Origin: Eopsaltria australis
Taxonomy: Eukaryota; Chordata; Aves; Passeriformes; Petroicidae
Direction: 5' to 3'
DNA length: 64,000 nt
NCBI GenBank assembly: GCA_034509425.1
Contig: JAVTVJ010000011.1
Location: 8,136,001-8,200,000 of the forward strand
Shown: positions 48,045 through 60,100 of the stretch, in pieces
Layout of the letters: every line of letters begins with the position of its first letter
How positions within the stretch are numbered: position 1 is the first letter of the stretch
Program-made: the position numbers and the translations under genes
The notes under the pieces: generated by a model
Databases searched by the model: none
What the model was told of the DNA's origin: nothing
Seen by the model: only the letters and a program-made list of their open reading frames with translations

Positions 48045-48320
48045 TCAAGCTAATATGGTCTGCCTGGGATGGTCAAAAAAGTTTGATTTGCTCACACCAT
48101 CCTGAATGCTTTTTGTTTTATGATATGATCTTTGTCGTTCTGTCAATGACTTGTTATCCTCAGTATTTACAACTCCCTTAATCTTTGTTTCAGTTTGATT
48201 CCTTTCCAACAAATTATTTATAAAAAATATTAAATATCTGGGCACCAACTCTGCTCTGTGGCAATGCCCTTGGAAATACAGCCACAGTCTGATGCATTCC
48301 AGTGAGATCAACAAGATCTA
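48045..48320 (-). mobile_element. Possible very old CR1 reverse-transcriptase relic (antisense)
   Basis: On the minus strand the sequence reads like a decayed CR1 segment coding for FINDL...KFADDTKLGG: ATATTTAATATTTTTTAT, then AAATAATTTG, then GGGAGTTGTAAATACTGAG. The translated pieces (FINNLLER, GVVNTEDNKSL) sit in the right order and spacing. It has several frame breaks and no tail. Confidence is limited because divergence is great. Confidence 0.35.
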
Positions 48321-49970
48321 TCCTTGACCAGTTTTAATTCTTTTAATGTATGCAATGCTGATTTTGTGTCCTTGTTTATTAATTAGGATATGGTGTGCTG
48401 TGCAGTTAGTTGTGCCTTACAGGAATCTAAGTGTATTGCATAACACTATTAACCTTTATCAATCAAGAATGTAATCTCATAAAAATATTGAACTATATTG
48501 AGATCTATTATCTATAAGAGCATTTAGATTAGTACTTCAATGTATTGCTCTCCTTTAATTGAGTCCCCTATCAGCTATTCCATTATTTTCATTGGGTCAA
48601 CACAGGATAACAAAGTCTGTAATTACATCAGATATTGCCCCACTTACCCTTTCTATGTCTTGGCAGAAGATTGTTCTCTTAGTTTGCTCCTCTGAAAATT
48701 GCCATTAAGAATTGGAGATGAGTCTTTGATCTCATTGAAAATCCACAACAGTTCATTCTTCTCCTATACCAGTTCTTCTCTAGCTATTAGTTGAGAGTTA
48801 TCTGGAGAGTTATGCTGAGTTAGAACTGCTTTTGAATTAAATGAATTTAAAATAGCTTCTATTGTAATATCTTGTCTCAGTACTAACAGAACGGGTTCAT
48901 TATAACCACATAATTTACTTTCTACAAGCAAAGTACATGGTAGAAATATTTATGGAAAAATCTCTGTGTCTGTGTTATTAACACTTGCCCCTTGCTTATT
49001 GAACAATATCCCAATACAATTAAGATACTGATCATTATTAGTGTAATAAAAAGTCTCTTCCTTTGGCATTAATTGTAGTGGTCACAGACTCTTCTTATGA
49101 CTTTCAACTTTCCTCATTAGCGGTTTGCTTTCCAGTGGCTAATTTATATTCATTGCTATTATCATCCCATTTTCTAAATGACATTTTCCAAGAGATTTGT
49201 TTGTTTTCCTGTGCTTCATCTGGGTTATTAATTAATGTCTCTTCTTGTCTTGATCATAGCTTTGGAAATTTTGTGGCCTTTAGGGAAATGTTCCAGATCA
49301 AAATTTTCTTCTTTTTTATATGTATGATCTATTTAAAATTTTTTTTCACAGAGGATCCACCTTATGTTTGTTCCATTCCTTTCTTAAAAGTAGTCTTTGA
49401 AAGCCCCAAACACACACCCTTGATATGGACCCCACTGCTTTTGCATGCGATGAGTATAATGATGTCATGTGATCAAGCAACTGCTTTTTACTCCTGGAAC
49501 CAATTCCCCTTTCTGTCTAGATGACGTAAACATCACTTTTTTTTCTTTTTTATTTGTAGGCAATGCTTTTTGACCCAGGAAAGTGTCATCTGTAGTTTGT
49601 GTATTCGCTGGTCGTTGCAATGGTGGCAGTATGACACTTCCCTTCTGATGTGTCCCTGTGTGGCAATTTAACAGTCTTTTGAGTTAAGATAGATAGGGAA
49701 GGAGCTGTAAACAGAATTCTTAGATAAGCAATTTGAGTATCACCCAGTCACTGGTGATTCTGTGCGAACATTTGATGATACTGGTGTGTCCAAAAGAACC
49801 TGTTGAACTTTTTGAACAGAGGGTGAGTGGGACTTGAGAGGGTTCTGAAGAAGTTGGAATCTGTCTCACTCTCTTTTAGTGCTTACAGATTTAATTTGTT
49901 TTAGCTCTTCCCCATCTCTTGAGAATACTGTGTAAGAGAACTGTGTTTCACTCTAGATTTTGGACATTGT
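48321..49970. other. Gene-free stretch with one long chance frame
   Basis: The plus-strand frame at 49063-49524 (153 codons) is rich in Phe, Leu, Ser and Ile as AT-rich noise usually is. It starts with no recognisable context and contains no domain I know. It may overlie old repeat sequence, but no family is recognised. Confidence 0.45.
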
Positions 49971-49974
49971 GACC

Positions 49975-50029
49975 AGAATATGCATATTCTTCAATAGAAT
50001 GTTCTTGGAATAACAAGAATATTCTGGAA
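49975..50029. promoter_or_regulatory. Cluster of heat-shock-element-like GAA/TTC modules
   Basis: A perfect 16-bp palindrome (AGAATATGCATATTCT, 49975-49990) is followed by GAATGTTC (49997-50004), GAA (50008-50010) and GAATATTCTGGAA (50017-50029). The last fits nGAAnnTTCnnGAAn, the trimeric site bound by heat shock factor. CCAGAATAT at 49973-49981 and ATATTCTGG at 50019-50027 are inverted copies. No promoter or gene start is evident close by, so binding is possible but function is unproven. Confidence 0.3.
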
Positions 50030-53000
50030 AGACTTCTGCTTTAGTATAAGCAACGCTTTTGCAATATTTTCTCTCCTTGCTCCCTTCAGTCATGTCTCTA
50101 GTGAATTTTCTAAATAGTTGCTGCAGCCATATAAAAAAAGGAAGTTTTTTTTTTTATTAGGTGGGCATGAAAGCAAAATTAAAAGTCCCATCAAATCTTT
50201 CTCCTACCATTTATAATTTTGCAGTCACGAAGGTTTCCTTTGTGCTTTAATAAATTGTTTCCCTCTTCTATGATTTTCTGTACAATCCCATGTAGTTCTG
50301 ACATTTCAGCAGCAGTGGTTGCCACTGTAACTGCTTCTTATGGGAAATGTTCTTGTAAGCTAAACCCTCATATTAGATCACTGACTTTTTATTGCACTAG
50401 ATGTAGAAATATTCAATGAATAACCGGTCACTGCAAGAGGCTTTTCAGCAGCAGTGCTCCAAAGCTGTGCACTGAAAAGGAGAATGATGTGGTTGGATTA
50501 GCAATGGCCATACCAAAAGAAGTATTGACCCACTTCCACTAAAAATCCATCAGTTACTACAGGAAGATGAATCTAGCAATATCAGTAGTATTTTCTGCTG
50601 AAAACCTTTCATATCAAGCCATGCAGCCAATGTGTTATTGTTTGAGAAATTGTAGCTTTGCATTTCTGTTTGCCAGCAACTGGCTACTCTACTACAAAAG
50701 CACAATTATTCATTTCAGTGGAAGTGACTTCTGATAACACCTTACCCCTGAATCCCCTCTCTCTCTCATTGTGTTCTGGCTGAAGCATCCCTTTATCCCT
50801 GATTTATTACAGGAAAGAAAAATATTTTTCAAATATTTATGATTTTTTTTTTTTTTTTTTTTTTACTTTGTCCTGCAGCCTACATGGCTTGTTTCAAATC
50901 TAGATTGAGTAAGATCAGTTAAGGTTTTGCCAATTTTGTTAATTGTTCCTTAGATATTGCACGGTTTCAGACCAGAAACAGGTTCCACCTGCTGACAGTC
51001 ACTGAATGGCCCTCTCAAAGCATGTTGGCAACAAGCCTGAGGACTCCTTGTGAATGACTGCCCATTTCAGAATCACTTATAAATTAAAGGCTGTATAGAC
51101 ACTCTGATTTAGTAAGTATATTAAAGAAAGTGCTTTCCAGAATGTTGCTTTAGCTCTTAATAAACACCCATTTTACATTAAAAAAAAAAAGAAAAGGCAG
51201 CTCAAATATTTAAAAGTAAAACAACAAAAGATGAAACAGAACAAAAAAAGGAATCTAAAGTCCCCCATTTTAACCCCTTCTGTTTTTCAGTGATTATGGA
51301 TTTGCTGTACTCAGAGGCTATGTAACTTGCCCCACTTATCCCATAGATTTTAAAAGAACACATAGGAAGGAGTAACATCATACAAATTTGGTTCTTTTCT
51401 GTAGGAGAAATATTGAAAGAACAGGTTCTTATTTTGGAGAGACTTGTAAAAGTATAAAAGGAGTATCTGCTAACAATGATTTTGAAGAGTAGAAATCTGT
51501 ATGATTCAAAAATGTTGATTCCAACAATGTTATAGTGCAAATCCAATCATAAATCTCACCTGATTTCTCTTGATTTAAGCTATTGGCTTTACATTCTGAT
51601 TTTTAGATCTTACTGTGGGAAGTCTTCTTTATTGTCGGTGGGAAGCTTGGCAACCTGGATTGGAATGTTTGCAGTCTAGTTACACGATATGTCAGCCTGG
51701 CTGATCTATCAACTCCAGATGCAGTTGGATCAAACCGTAGATTTATTTGGCAAATCTAAGACAGAATTTCTACTCACCTACTGCCCCAGACCCTCTATTT
51801 AAGATCTGCTGTCAAATATAATTCATGCTTTGAAAAACTTTATGGGAATGGATGAATTCTGTCCAGTAGAAAAGGCTAATAAGAAAGTTTTCACATGGAT
51901 TGACGAAGGCCCATCATGTCAATGCAATACTGATGCATTGTCCGCACAAAAGTGGTTGGATTTATTTTCCTTTGAAGGATGATTAATGTATAATTTGACA
52001 GTCTCAGGCTCTGACCTGTAAATACACATTTTTAAAGGGTTCTTTGCAAAGATTTTGGGTTTTATTCCTTTTCGTAAATGTATTTCTCAAAGTGAACCCA
52101 AATCTGAATTTCTATTCAATTTGATTGTGTTTGAAAAAAATTTTTAACTGCTTATTTAAAATGATTTACTTACACTTGCACTAATCAAATACATTAAAAT
52201 GACCTTAATCCTCGGAAGAATCATTGATTATTTCAGGGAAAAAGTAAAAGAAAAAAAAGGAAAAAGCAAATGGAGAGAAAATTATCAGGAGGAACGTGGA
52301 GGGGGGAGCTGGTGGAAAGGAAAGGAAAAGCAACCAATTTTGCACCCATGAGGGCCTACATCTGGAACTGGTAAAGAATAAATTGTTTTAAAAGCTTGTG
52401 ATATCACATAAAAGCAGGCAAACTCATTCTAAGGGAATGATGGAAAGCTTTTAACTGGAAAAAAGAGACCTTCTTCCAGACTTGTAGTTTTCCAGCAGAC
52501 TGATGTGACTACTGCAAATGCCTCAAATATAACTTTTATACATATATATATGCATGTGCTGTTTGTCTTTTTCGGTTGATGAAGGATTTTTCTATGCTTA
52601 TTGAAAGCAAAACAGAGAAAATATTACCAAGCCAATTATGTAATTTGTGAGATTTATACATCCAGCATGCCATGAATTTCCTCTGGAGACAATACTTTTT
52701 ACTTTTTGATTAAATCCAGAATACCAAAACTAAAACCCAATGTTCCAGGGCCTGTATAAAAATTCCCATTATCTCAGAAAGAGCAATTATTCTGTGATGT
52801 AAGTTACAGTACTGTCTTGGAATGGCAAAAAGGCTAAACTAGGATCAAAATGGTATTCTAAACTAATTCAGGTGAGAGAGGCATTAGCAAATAATTACCA
52901 TAAACAATGTTCAATTATTATATTTGAGTAGCTCTTTTTATTACAGTCTCAAGCACATACATTTGTTTATCCCAGTAACACATCTCTGTGCTAGGAGTTT

Positions 53001-56000
53001 TCAGATTATGCTTCACAAATTTGGAACCATTAAAAAGCAAACAAACTACTGGAGATCACATGCATATAACTAAAACTATGAATATTCATGACTGCAAGTG
53101 TGATATTTCACCCTGAATTCTGTTGACAGTGGATGATGGCATAGAAGAAGGAGTTGTTGCTCTTTCTGGATTTTATGTCTTGAATTAAAGATCCATATAG
53201 CATATTTGGTACTTTAGTTTAGCATCCATAATCTAGCAAGACAAATTTTGGCTTCTCTGTTTTGATAACAACATTTTTCTCTTTTAATCAAACCTGTTCT
53301 AAGACAAAAGTATGGCTCAGGGGGAAAAAAAATCCACTACTGAAACAGAATTCCAGTAGCAGCATCTTGTTTTGTCTGGACTGCTAAAGAGGGTCAGTAG
53401 AACACAAGCTTTCATGAGAATGAGATGAAGTGCATGTCTAATATATGTCATCCTGAAGCCTGATCAGGGAAGAGAGATTATTCATCTGAATCCAGACTGC
53501 ATCCTTTGATTTGAGACAGAAATATAATTTAAAATGATTAATTAAAATTTGTAATTTTTTTCCCTTCCTTTGGCTAAAAGTGAAATAACATATTAAAAAA
53601 TTTGTAATTCCCTGATGCTTCAGGGAAGATTTTTTTTCAATAAATAAGGTTCTACAGGCTCTGATTGTGCAGCTGAAGGGCTTTATACTAAGTCCTAAAA
53701 AAGACTCTATCTAACTTTTCTTCAGTAAAAGTCTATATAAATTTATCTGTTCTCAGCCCAAAAATCTCAGATATCTGGAGACTGAATCCTGTTCTTTAGA
53801 TGTGTTTGATATAAGGGAACATCTTCTTTATGGGAGTCTTTTGAAAGAAAAACATTTCTGCTGTCTGATGATTAGTGGACAATAGGGAAGAGGGGATGTA
53901 GCTGAACATAAGACTTTAATGAGTCAATTTAAGAGAACCTCTTAATCTCCTATATTTCTTATTTGTACTTTTAATGTAGCAAACTCTTATTTCTTAAATT
54001 AAATTTATAGTCCTACATACAAGATTTCACATTAGTGAATAGAAATGCTTAAGTGAGTGTGCTTCTGCAATGGGAAGAATGAGACAACAATATATTATAT
54101 GATGATCGAAAAAGACTTTATACAATCCTTCTGATGTTGAAACAGATACTTCCTGTGTCTGATTTAGCTGAAGTTATGCATAGCAAGATGCTGGCATAAA
54201 GGAAAGGACTGTAGGGAAATAAGATTTTGACTCAATCAGTATTTCAATACCCCAGGCAGATATATTCTCTACCTTTCATTCCCAGATTGACCTCTCAAGT
54301 TGTTTGAAAGGCAGGTTGTGCATGCCACAGACTCAAGATAACACTTCTAGAGAACACCAAGAGCAAACACAGGCAGTCTTCTTTCTAGATAGGGGGAGGG
54401 AGAGCTGGGTTCATCTGGTTTTTTACTTTAATTTGGTTGTACATACATCTAACATTGTACCTATGATAACATCTGCTGCCATTTGAACTATCCCCATTAT
54501 TTTGCAGAGTTACAGGTATTTCTTCCTTTAGAAAAAATGTTATCCAACAGGTTTATATAAGTGATAAGATGGCTCAGTCTCCCTTTATTATTTATAGATA
54601 AACAAATAAAAAAGGACATAACCAGCCACAGAATATTTTTTTCAAAAGACTTTATCCATAAATTATGTCCTTGCTATGAAAAGCATGCTGTGTAAATGCA
54701 TTTTCTGCTAGCTATACATTAAAATCTTACAAGGGCATGAGGAATTGAAAGTGTCTTTCTAATGGATCATCCATCTTAGAAATTATTTGAATTCATGGAT
54801 TAAACGTCAGCTTTGAAAGCTTTTGATGATTTATTTTGGATTTTAGAAGAAATAACATCTCTACTGCAAAATAAAATTATTGTGTTTTCATATTCTGCAT
54901 TAGTAATTTCTGGAAAAATATTTTTAGGAAAATAAACTGGGGATGCTTCCTCCCCCCACCTTTGAAAGTTTCTAGCATTCCATGTTGCATTTGTAGAGGA
55001 GTTTCCAAGAAAAATCTGGAAAAGGGCTATGCAGAGTGCTTGATTGGAATAGAGGGCACCATGTATTGAAAAGAAGATGACACTGGCTGAATGTGCTGAT
55101 ATGGTTTCTCAGGCGCCAGTACACAGAACTTGGACAGAGTTTAGCATAGAACTTTTACTTCAAAAAGAATTGAAGTATTGTAGCAAACTCTTACAGTTCT
55201 TGCAATAGAAGTGAAGGGAAATATCAAAAGTATTTATCAATTTGACATGATAACTTAAAAATGGGGTAGAGAGAAGGCTCTGTGTCCCTTCCCCCGCCAC
55301 AGGCAAAGTGAGAAGTATTGATGGAGAGATGATTGACAGCCACTTAAAGCAATAGAAAGATCCTTTGGCCTTTTCACAGATTTAAATCAGATTTGGAAAC
55401 ACATTAAATAGAATTAACTTCAGACATTTAATTGCAATGCCTGAGCTAAGAGCTGACTTACTTTAAGCACCTCTGTAATTGAAGAAGATTGATAGACATG
55501 TCCAAAGGCAATTCAGCCTCTTTAGTATCTGGACTGTCCCTCTGGTACTATCCCATTTTGTCCTCTGTGATAGTTTCCAGACTGAAATTTTTCAAATAAG
55601 TGGCTAAAATGAGACAGATTGAATCCAGGTTTAAGAAGCCACAATCATTTTGTACTGATGAAGAGAAGCAGGGACAAAATTATTTATGGAGCTAGCTTTA
55701 CAGGCACTGAACACAATGGAGCTCTGTTTGCCTTAGTTTACCTGTATTTTGATAGCATTTGTTGCTGAAGTGTCTAAGGAATTGTATCTCAATTGATTTC
55801 TTAATAAAAAAGCAAAGAAGACTGATCTATTCTTCAAGTGCCTGCAAAAGTATTCTGGTGGAGGAGATTTTAGGTAAAGATGTAGTCTCCCTGTTTCAAT
55901 AATCAGGAAAAGTATCAATAAGGCAAAATGCAGTGATCCCTTTTTGAATATGAATGTACTGGATCTTACATGTTCTTTTAATGTACCTCTGAGAAAGTGC

Positions 56001-56554
56001 TGAGGAGACTCCAAGATTAAGATTTAATAAGTACAGAGTTAAGAGAGTTAAACTTATGTTGTCAGAAAATGCAGATGAAAAAACTGAAATCGTTGTTACA
56101 AAGAGAAGATAGAGAGAACTTCAAGCTCTTCATGCAGCTCTGAGAAATTGAAGGACTAAATTTTAGTGAATTAAGGCCTGTGAACAGTTTCAGAAAAGCA
56201 TTGCCAAACAAGGAAGGCAATTTTTGTTTTAAATGAATAAAGAACTTTAGGTAATCAGAATTGCAGGTTTTCTATTATAAGTTAAGAGAAAGCCTTGATA
56301 TTCTACTAACCTTTGCCTAAAGGCTCAATAAAAGCCTCTTTCAGGAGTACAATCCTGAAAATAAGAAAAACAGCAACAGACTGTTTGTAGTATGAACAGG
56401 GTAGGGGGAAAAATCCTAAAGATGCTTTAATATTATTATGTATGTTTCAGAAGCAAGTTAATTTGAATACTGTGGTCAAATCTGATTATTTCTCCTAGAA
56501 AGTGTTATGGAAAGAGAATTGATATAAATATAGGAGATAAAAGTGGTTGAGACA
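50030..56554. other. Gene-free stretch
   Basis: AT-rich unique sequence with a T22 run at 50843-50864 and a purine-rich tract at about 52240-52335 (runs of A/G with GGAGGGGGGAG). No open frame exceeds about 115 codons or shows a motif. Confidence 0.5.
50843..50864. repeat. Poly-T run (22 bases)
   Basis: Uninterrupted T22 after CAAATATTTATGA. It could be the A-tail of a decayed minus-strand retroposed copy, but no body is recognisable. Confidence 0.85.
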
Positions 56555-57174
56555 TGTAGCGGTGGTTCTGAACAAGGAAGGATTAGAGTCCCTCCATAGA
56601 CTTGCAAAGGACGAAGACCTCTGGTGGCATGTTCCACAGACAGAGAATTTCCCCCCGGAGCTGCCAGAGACAATGGCTTGGACCACCAAGCCACGAACCC
56701 CAAGTTCCTGCTATTGGTTCCTTGATTTGTCTGTTATGTATCCCAGTTCTGGAACATTCCCTGTTACCTGGTTGTTCATTCGTTGTTCTCTCTTCCCCCC
56801 TCCCCTCCCTAAACCTCATTTGACTGCGCACCCTGGACCCTCCCTTGTATCGCCCCTGCACCCTCAGTTTATTGGATGTTATCCCTCCCTTAAATACCCA
56901 TGTCATGAGCTATTCGAGGCTCTTAGTCCCTGAGCTCCCTTGGGGGTAATTAACCTGCCGAACCCTCATACTAAAAGTCCTCCTTCTTTGGGTAGTTCTT
57001 TGCTATCCTGCCGTGCTCTGAGGGCACCAACACCTCAGCCCGATGCAGAGTAGCGGAGCCCACCGCCGGCTCCCTGAGGAAGCCTCCCCAGTTGGAACAC
57101 GGACAGCTTCTCAGGGTCACGCTAGTGCTCTGCTGCCGGGATCAGAGTGGGATTAAGAAGCAGGGAACGCGACA
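56555..57174 (+). mobile_element. Solo LTR, ERVK-like, with 6-bp target duplication
   Basis: The element runs from TGTAGCGGTGGTTCTG to GGGAACGCGACA and is flanked by perfect GAGACA direct repeats at 56549-56554 and 57175-57180. A 6-bp duplication is usual for ERVK (class II) insertions. A TATA-like TTAAATACCC lies at 56890-56899. About 50 nt later AATTAA (56948-56953) stands where AATAAA would be, apparently one base altered. The GC-rich right part (CACCGCCGGCTCCCTGAGG) fits U5. No internal retroviral genes remain. Frames at 56547-56933 (plus) and 56583-56906 (minus) lie wholly or almost wholly inside the LTR and are not genes. Confidence 0.88.
56890..56899 (+). promoter_or_regulatory. LTR TATA-like box
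   Basis: TTAAATACCC in the LTR, followed after about 25 nt by a plausible start region (GAGGCTCTTAGTCCC). Confidence 0.45.
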
Positions 57175-57180
57175 GAGACA

Positions 57181-60100
57181 TAGGGTAATAAGTCTGTATA
57201 AAAACAGACTATAAATGTTGGGATTATAATGAATCAAGAGAATGAAAATGAAAGGATGTGAAACTGGTAAATCAAGAAGATAATTTGTGTGTTCCCTTTA
57301 CAAGAATTTCGTTATACAAGGGAATCCCATTGCACAAGATCAAAAGGAATTCAGATGTGTTGAAAGTAATGCATATAAATACGAGAGGATGTTTCAAGTT
57401 GCTGTTTTGAGTTGCTGTCCACTTCATCACCTGCTTTCATGCTGATGCTATTCCCTACTGGCAGAAGTCCTATTCAGACCTTGTAGGACATGTTTTTTCA
57501 ATAGTAGAGAACAAAATCTTGATTCCATTTATAATGTATTAGCTGATGGCTATGTCTTAGACCATATTATATGAGTGAATGCTTTCCAGCCATTTTTCCA
57601 CAGAGGACTGCGCCACAACTCTTACCTTTTTGCATAGTCTCTGGGGAAGGCCAAACACTGCTGACATTCCTGAGGTGCTACAGTTTTTCCTTTACCTAGG
57701 TATCCCATTCTTTGCTGCAGGAAGAAATGCTCTAGTAGATACTAATTTCCAGAGTAACTGCACAACTAAATTCATGATTACTGTATCAAATGGGAGAAAA
57801 AAATAGTTAAAAACCAAGTGAAAATAGAGGTATGCTAGCCATACCTGACTCCAATTTTTAAAAATTTTGGTGGAGCTTAACCTCCATGGCCCTAAATATC
57901 AGTGCTGGTTTGTTGCCTTTAAAGTAGTTAAAATCATATTCTGGGGAAGGTATGACAAAGAAGTTTGCTATTAGAAATGCAGGAAACTTAAGGACATGGA
58001 AAAACAAAAAAACATTTAGAAGCACTTACATTCCCTTAAAATGCACTATAGGATGTTTAAAAGACTATTGTAAACATTTCTGAAACTTGGGGCCATGGGT
58101 TACTGCTCTTTAGCAGATACATAAAAAAACCTTTACGGTTGAGAAGGACATGGCTTTCTTAGGCAGACAGATGAACAAAACCTCTCAAGTTTGTGACCAA
58201 TAGAGGGAAAAGGTTTCATATGTGGTCAGAATAAGTGTTTATAGAGGCTGGCTTGTTGTCTTGATGGATAGTTATTGTACCAAACTAGTGCTGCTATAGA
58301 AGATAAATGCCTGAAATCAAAACGTTATTCATGGCCAGTTTAGGAACAGCAATGAAACATGCTTAAAACAATAATTTTATAACTTCGTATTTACATAACT
58401 ACTTTGAAAAACATAGATCTTTTTCTCTTGGGGAAAATGGAATTTGAAAAATTGATTCAAGTTATTCTGAAGATATAGTTAACCCAGAGATAAATATTCT
58501 GAGCTGTTGCTGAAATAGCCTATGTGAGAAAAAAATGTAGTAAAGATTCATTGCCTTTGCTTTAGCCAGGATGGACGAGGGAGAAAGAAATTACTTGGTT
58601 CTGTGTGAAAAAGGAAGACAGGAAGCTCAGTGAGTAGCTTTTTAAAAAGCTTTGATGACTAAAAGACATCATTTCAAGTACAAAAGAAATCTCACAATTT
58701 AAGTGAGATGAGTATTAGTTATAGCTATTTTAGGATGAACTAATGCAGTCCTGAGATTTTGGAAGGAGACAGCTGTTTGCATGTTGCTTTTTAAAAAGGC
58801 AGGAACATGAAAGGAAGCTTCAGTGTCTGCCTCACTGGGGAATGCTTAGGACCATGCTGTGTTTGAACATTCTGCCTTCCCCATTTTTGTCTGAAAGCCA
58901 AGTGAATGTTTTAGTCTGAATCAGATGACTGCGGGAGGTACAGAAATGCGCGACTGCTGGTGAATGATGTTCTTCCTGAGGTGAGGTGAAAGGTCAGTTG
59001 TACATGTTTTTCTCTGCCAGTCCACACTTACCAGAGACTGCTAAATGAACAAGGCATCCTCCTCCCATGTAAGTCTACTAGTTCAAACAGTTTTATCCAA
59101 ACTGACCTCTCATGTGGGATGTCGATGCTGGAAGTCCTCTCAAATCAAATTCTGAGGGAAAAATGAAGATTTGTGTCTTGATTCTTTACTCCATTACTTT
59201 TTCATTAGTCTGATTTTTGACTTTCTTGTGTTCATTTTCAGCCTCTCAGAAAAAGAATTACATTGAACTGAAAACTCAGGATTGGAATATGGCATGGGAA
59301 GTAACTGAACTGTGTTATAGGAGTAGATGATCCAATTAAAACCCAAACTTTCATGCACGGTCTGTCTCTCCTATCATCTGATCAGGGTGCCTGACATTTA
59401 AAGTGAAGTATGCAACAAAACTACTTCACCTACCAAGTATATGAGGTATATGAGGTATCATGTCTCACCTTTTAAATGTTAACACTGGCACTTCAGACAG
59501 CTGTTACCTTGTTTCATCTCTATGCAAAATGTGCACTCATGCCACATTTAAAACTAAGATCTCTGGAGGAACAAATACTTGCTGTGGGATTATGTCTGGC
59601 TCTTTGTACAGACTATTAGCCTGGGAAAGGTGGCTAGGAATGGGTGGGATGAACAGCTTGATACTCTGTTTCCACAAATGCATCAATTATTTTAACCAGT
59701 TTGGTTCATTGCAGTCCCTCATTTGTGCTTATATTGACTTTTAAGATAATTAAATACATTATTTTACAAACTCCAGAAGACTTTAAGACAGAATAATGAA
59801 TGGATCATTGACTAAACTGCAGTCAATAGGCTATTATAATTTCCCTTAATACAGCGATACTGAAAGGTTCTACTTATTTCAAAGATTACAGTCACTGAGC
59901 AGTAACTACAAAAATAGAGAAAAAGCCGCTCAGAGTGTTGAATAATAAGGAGATGACATGAAAAATTATGGTTGTGAAAAGAGCAAGAAAGTAGTTTTCA
60001 AAGTAGTTTAAGTAGAAAGGTAGCTGTCTTTCTCATTCAAAAGTAACATTGATTCTGCTGCCATTTAGTTAGGGTGGGTGAACTCCTCTTGCCTAATTTT

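Noticed and set aside
49063..49524. 153-codon plus-strand frame rich in Phe, Leu and Ser
   Set aside because: Composition matches AT-rich noise. There are no motifs, no start context and no splice sites in keeping with an exon of that length.
56547..56933. 128-codon plus and 107-codon minus frames
   Set aside because: They fall almost wholly inside the ERVK-like LTR, overlap each other and have no domain.
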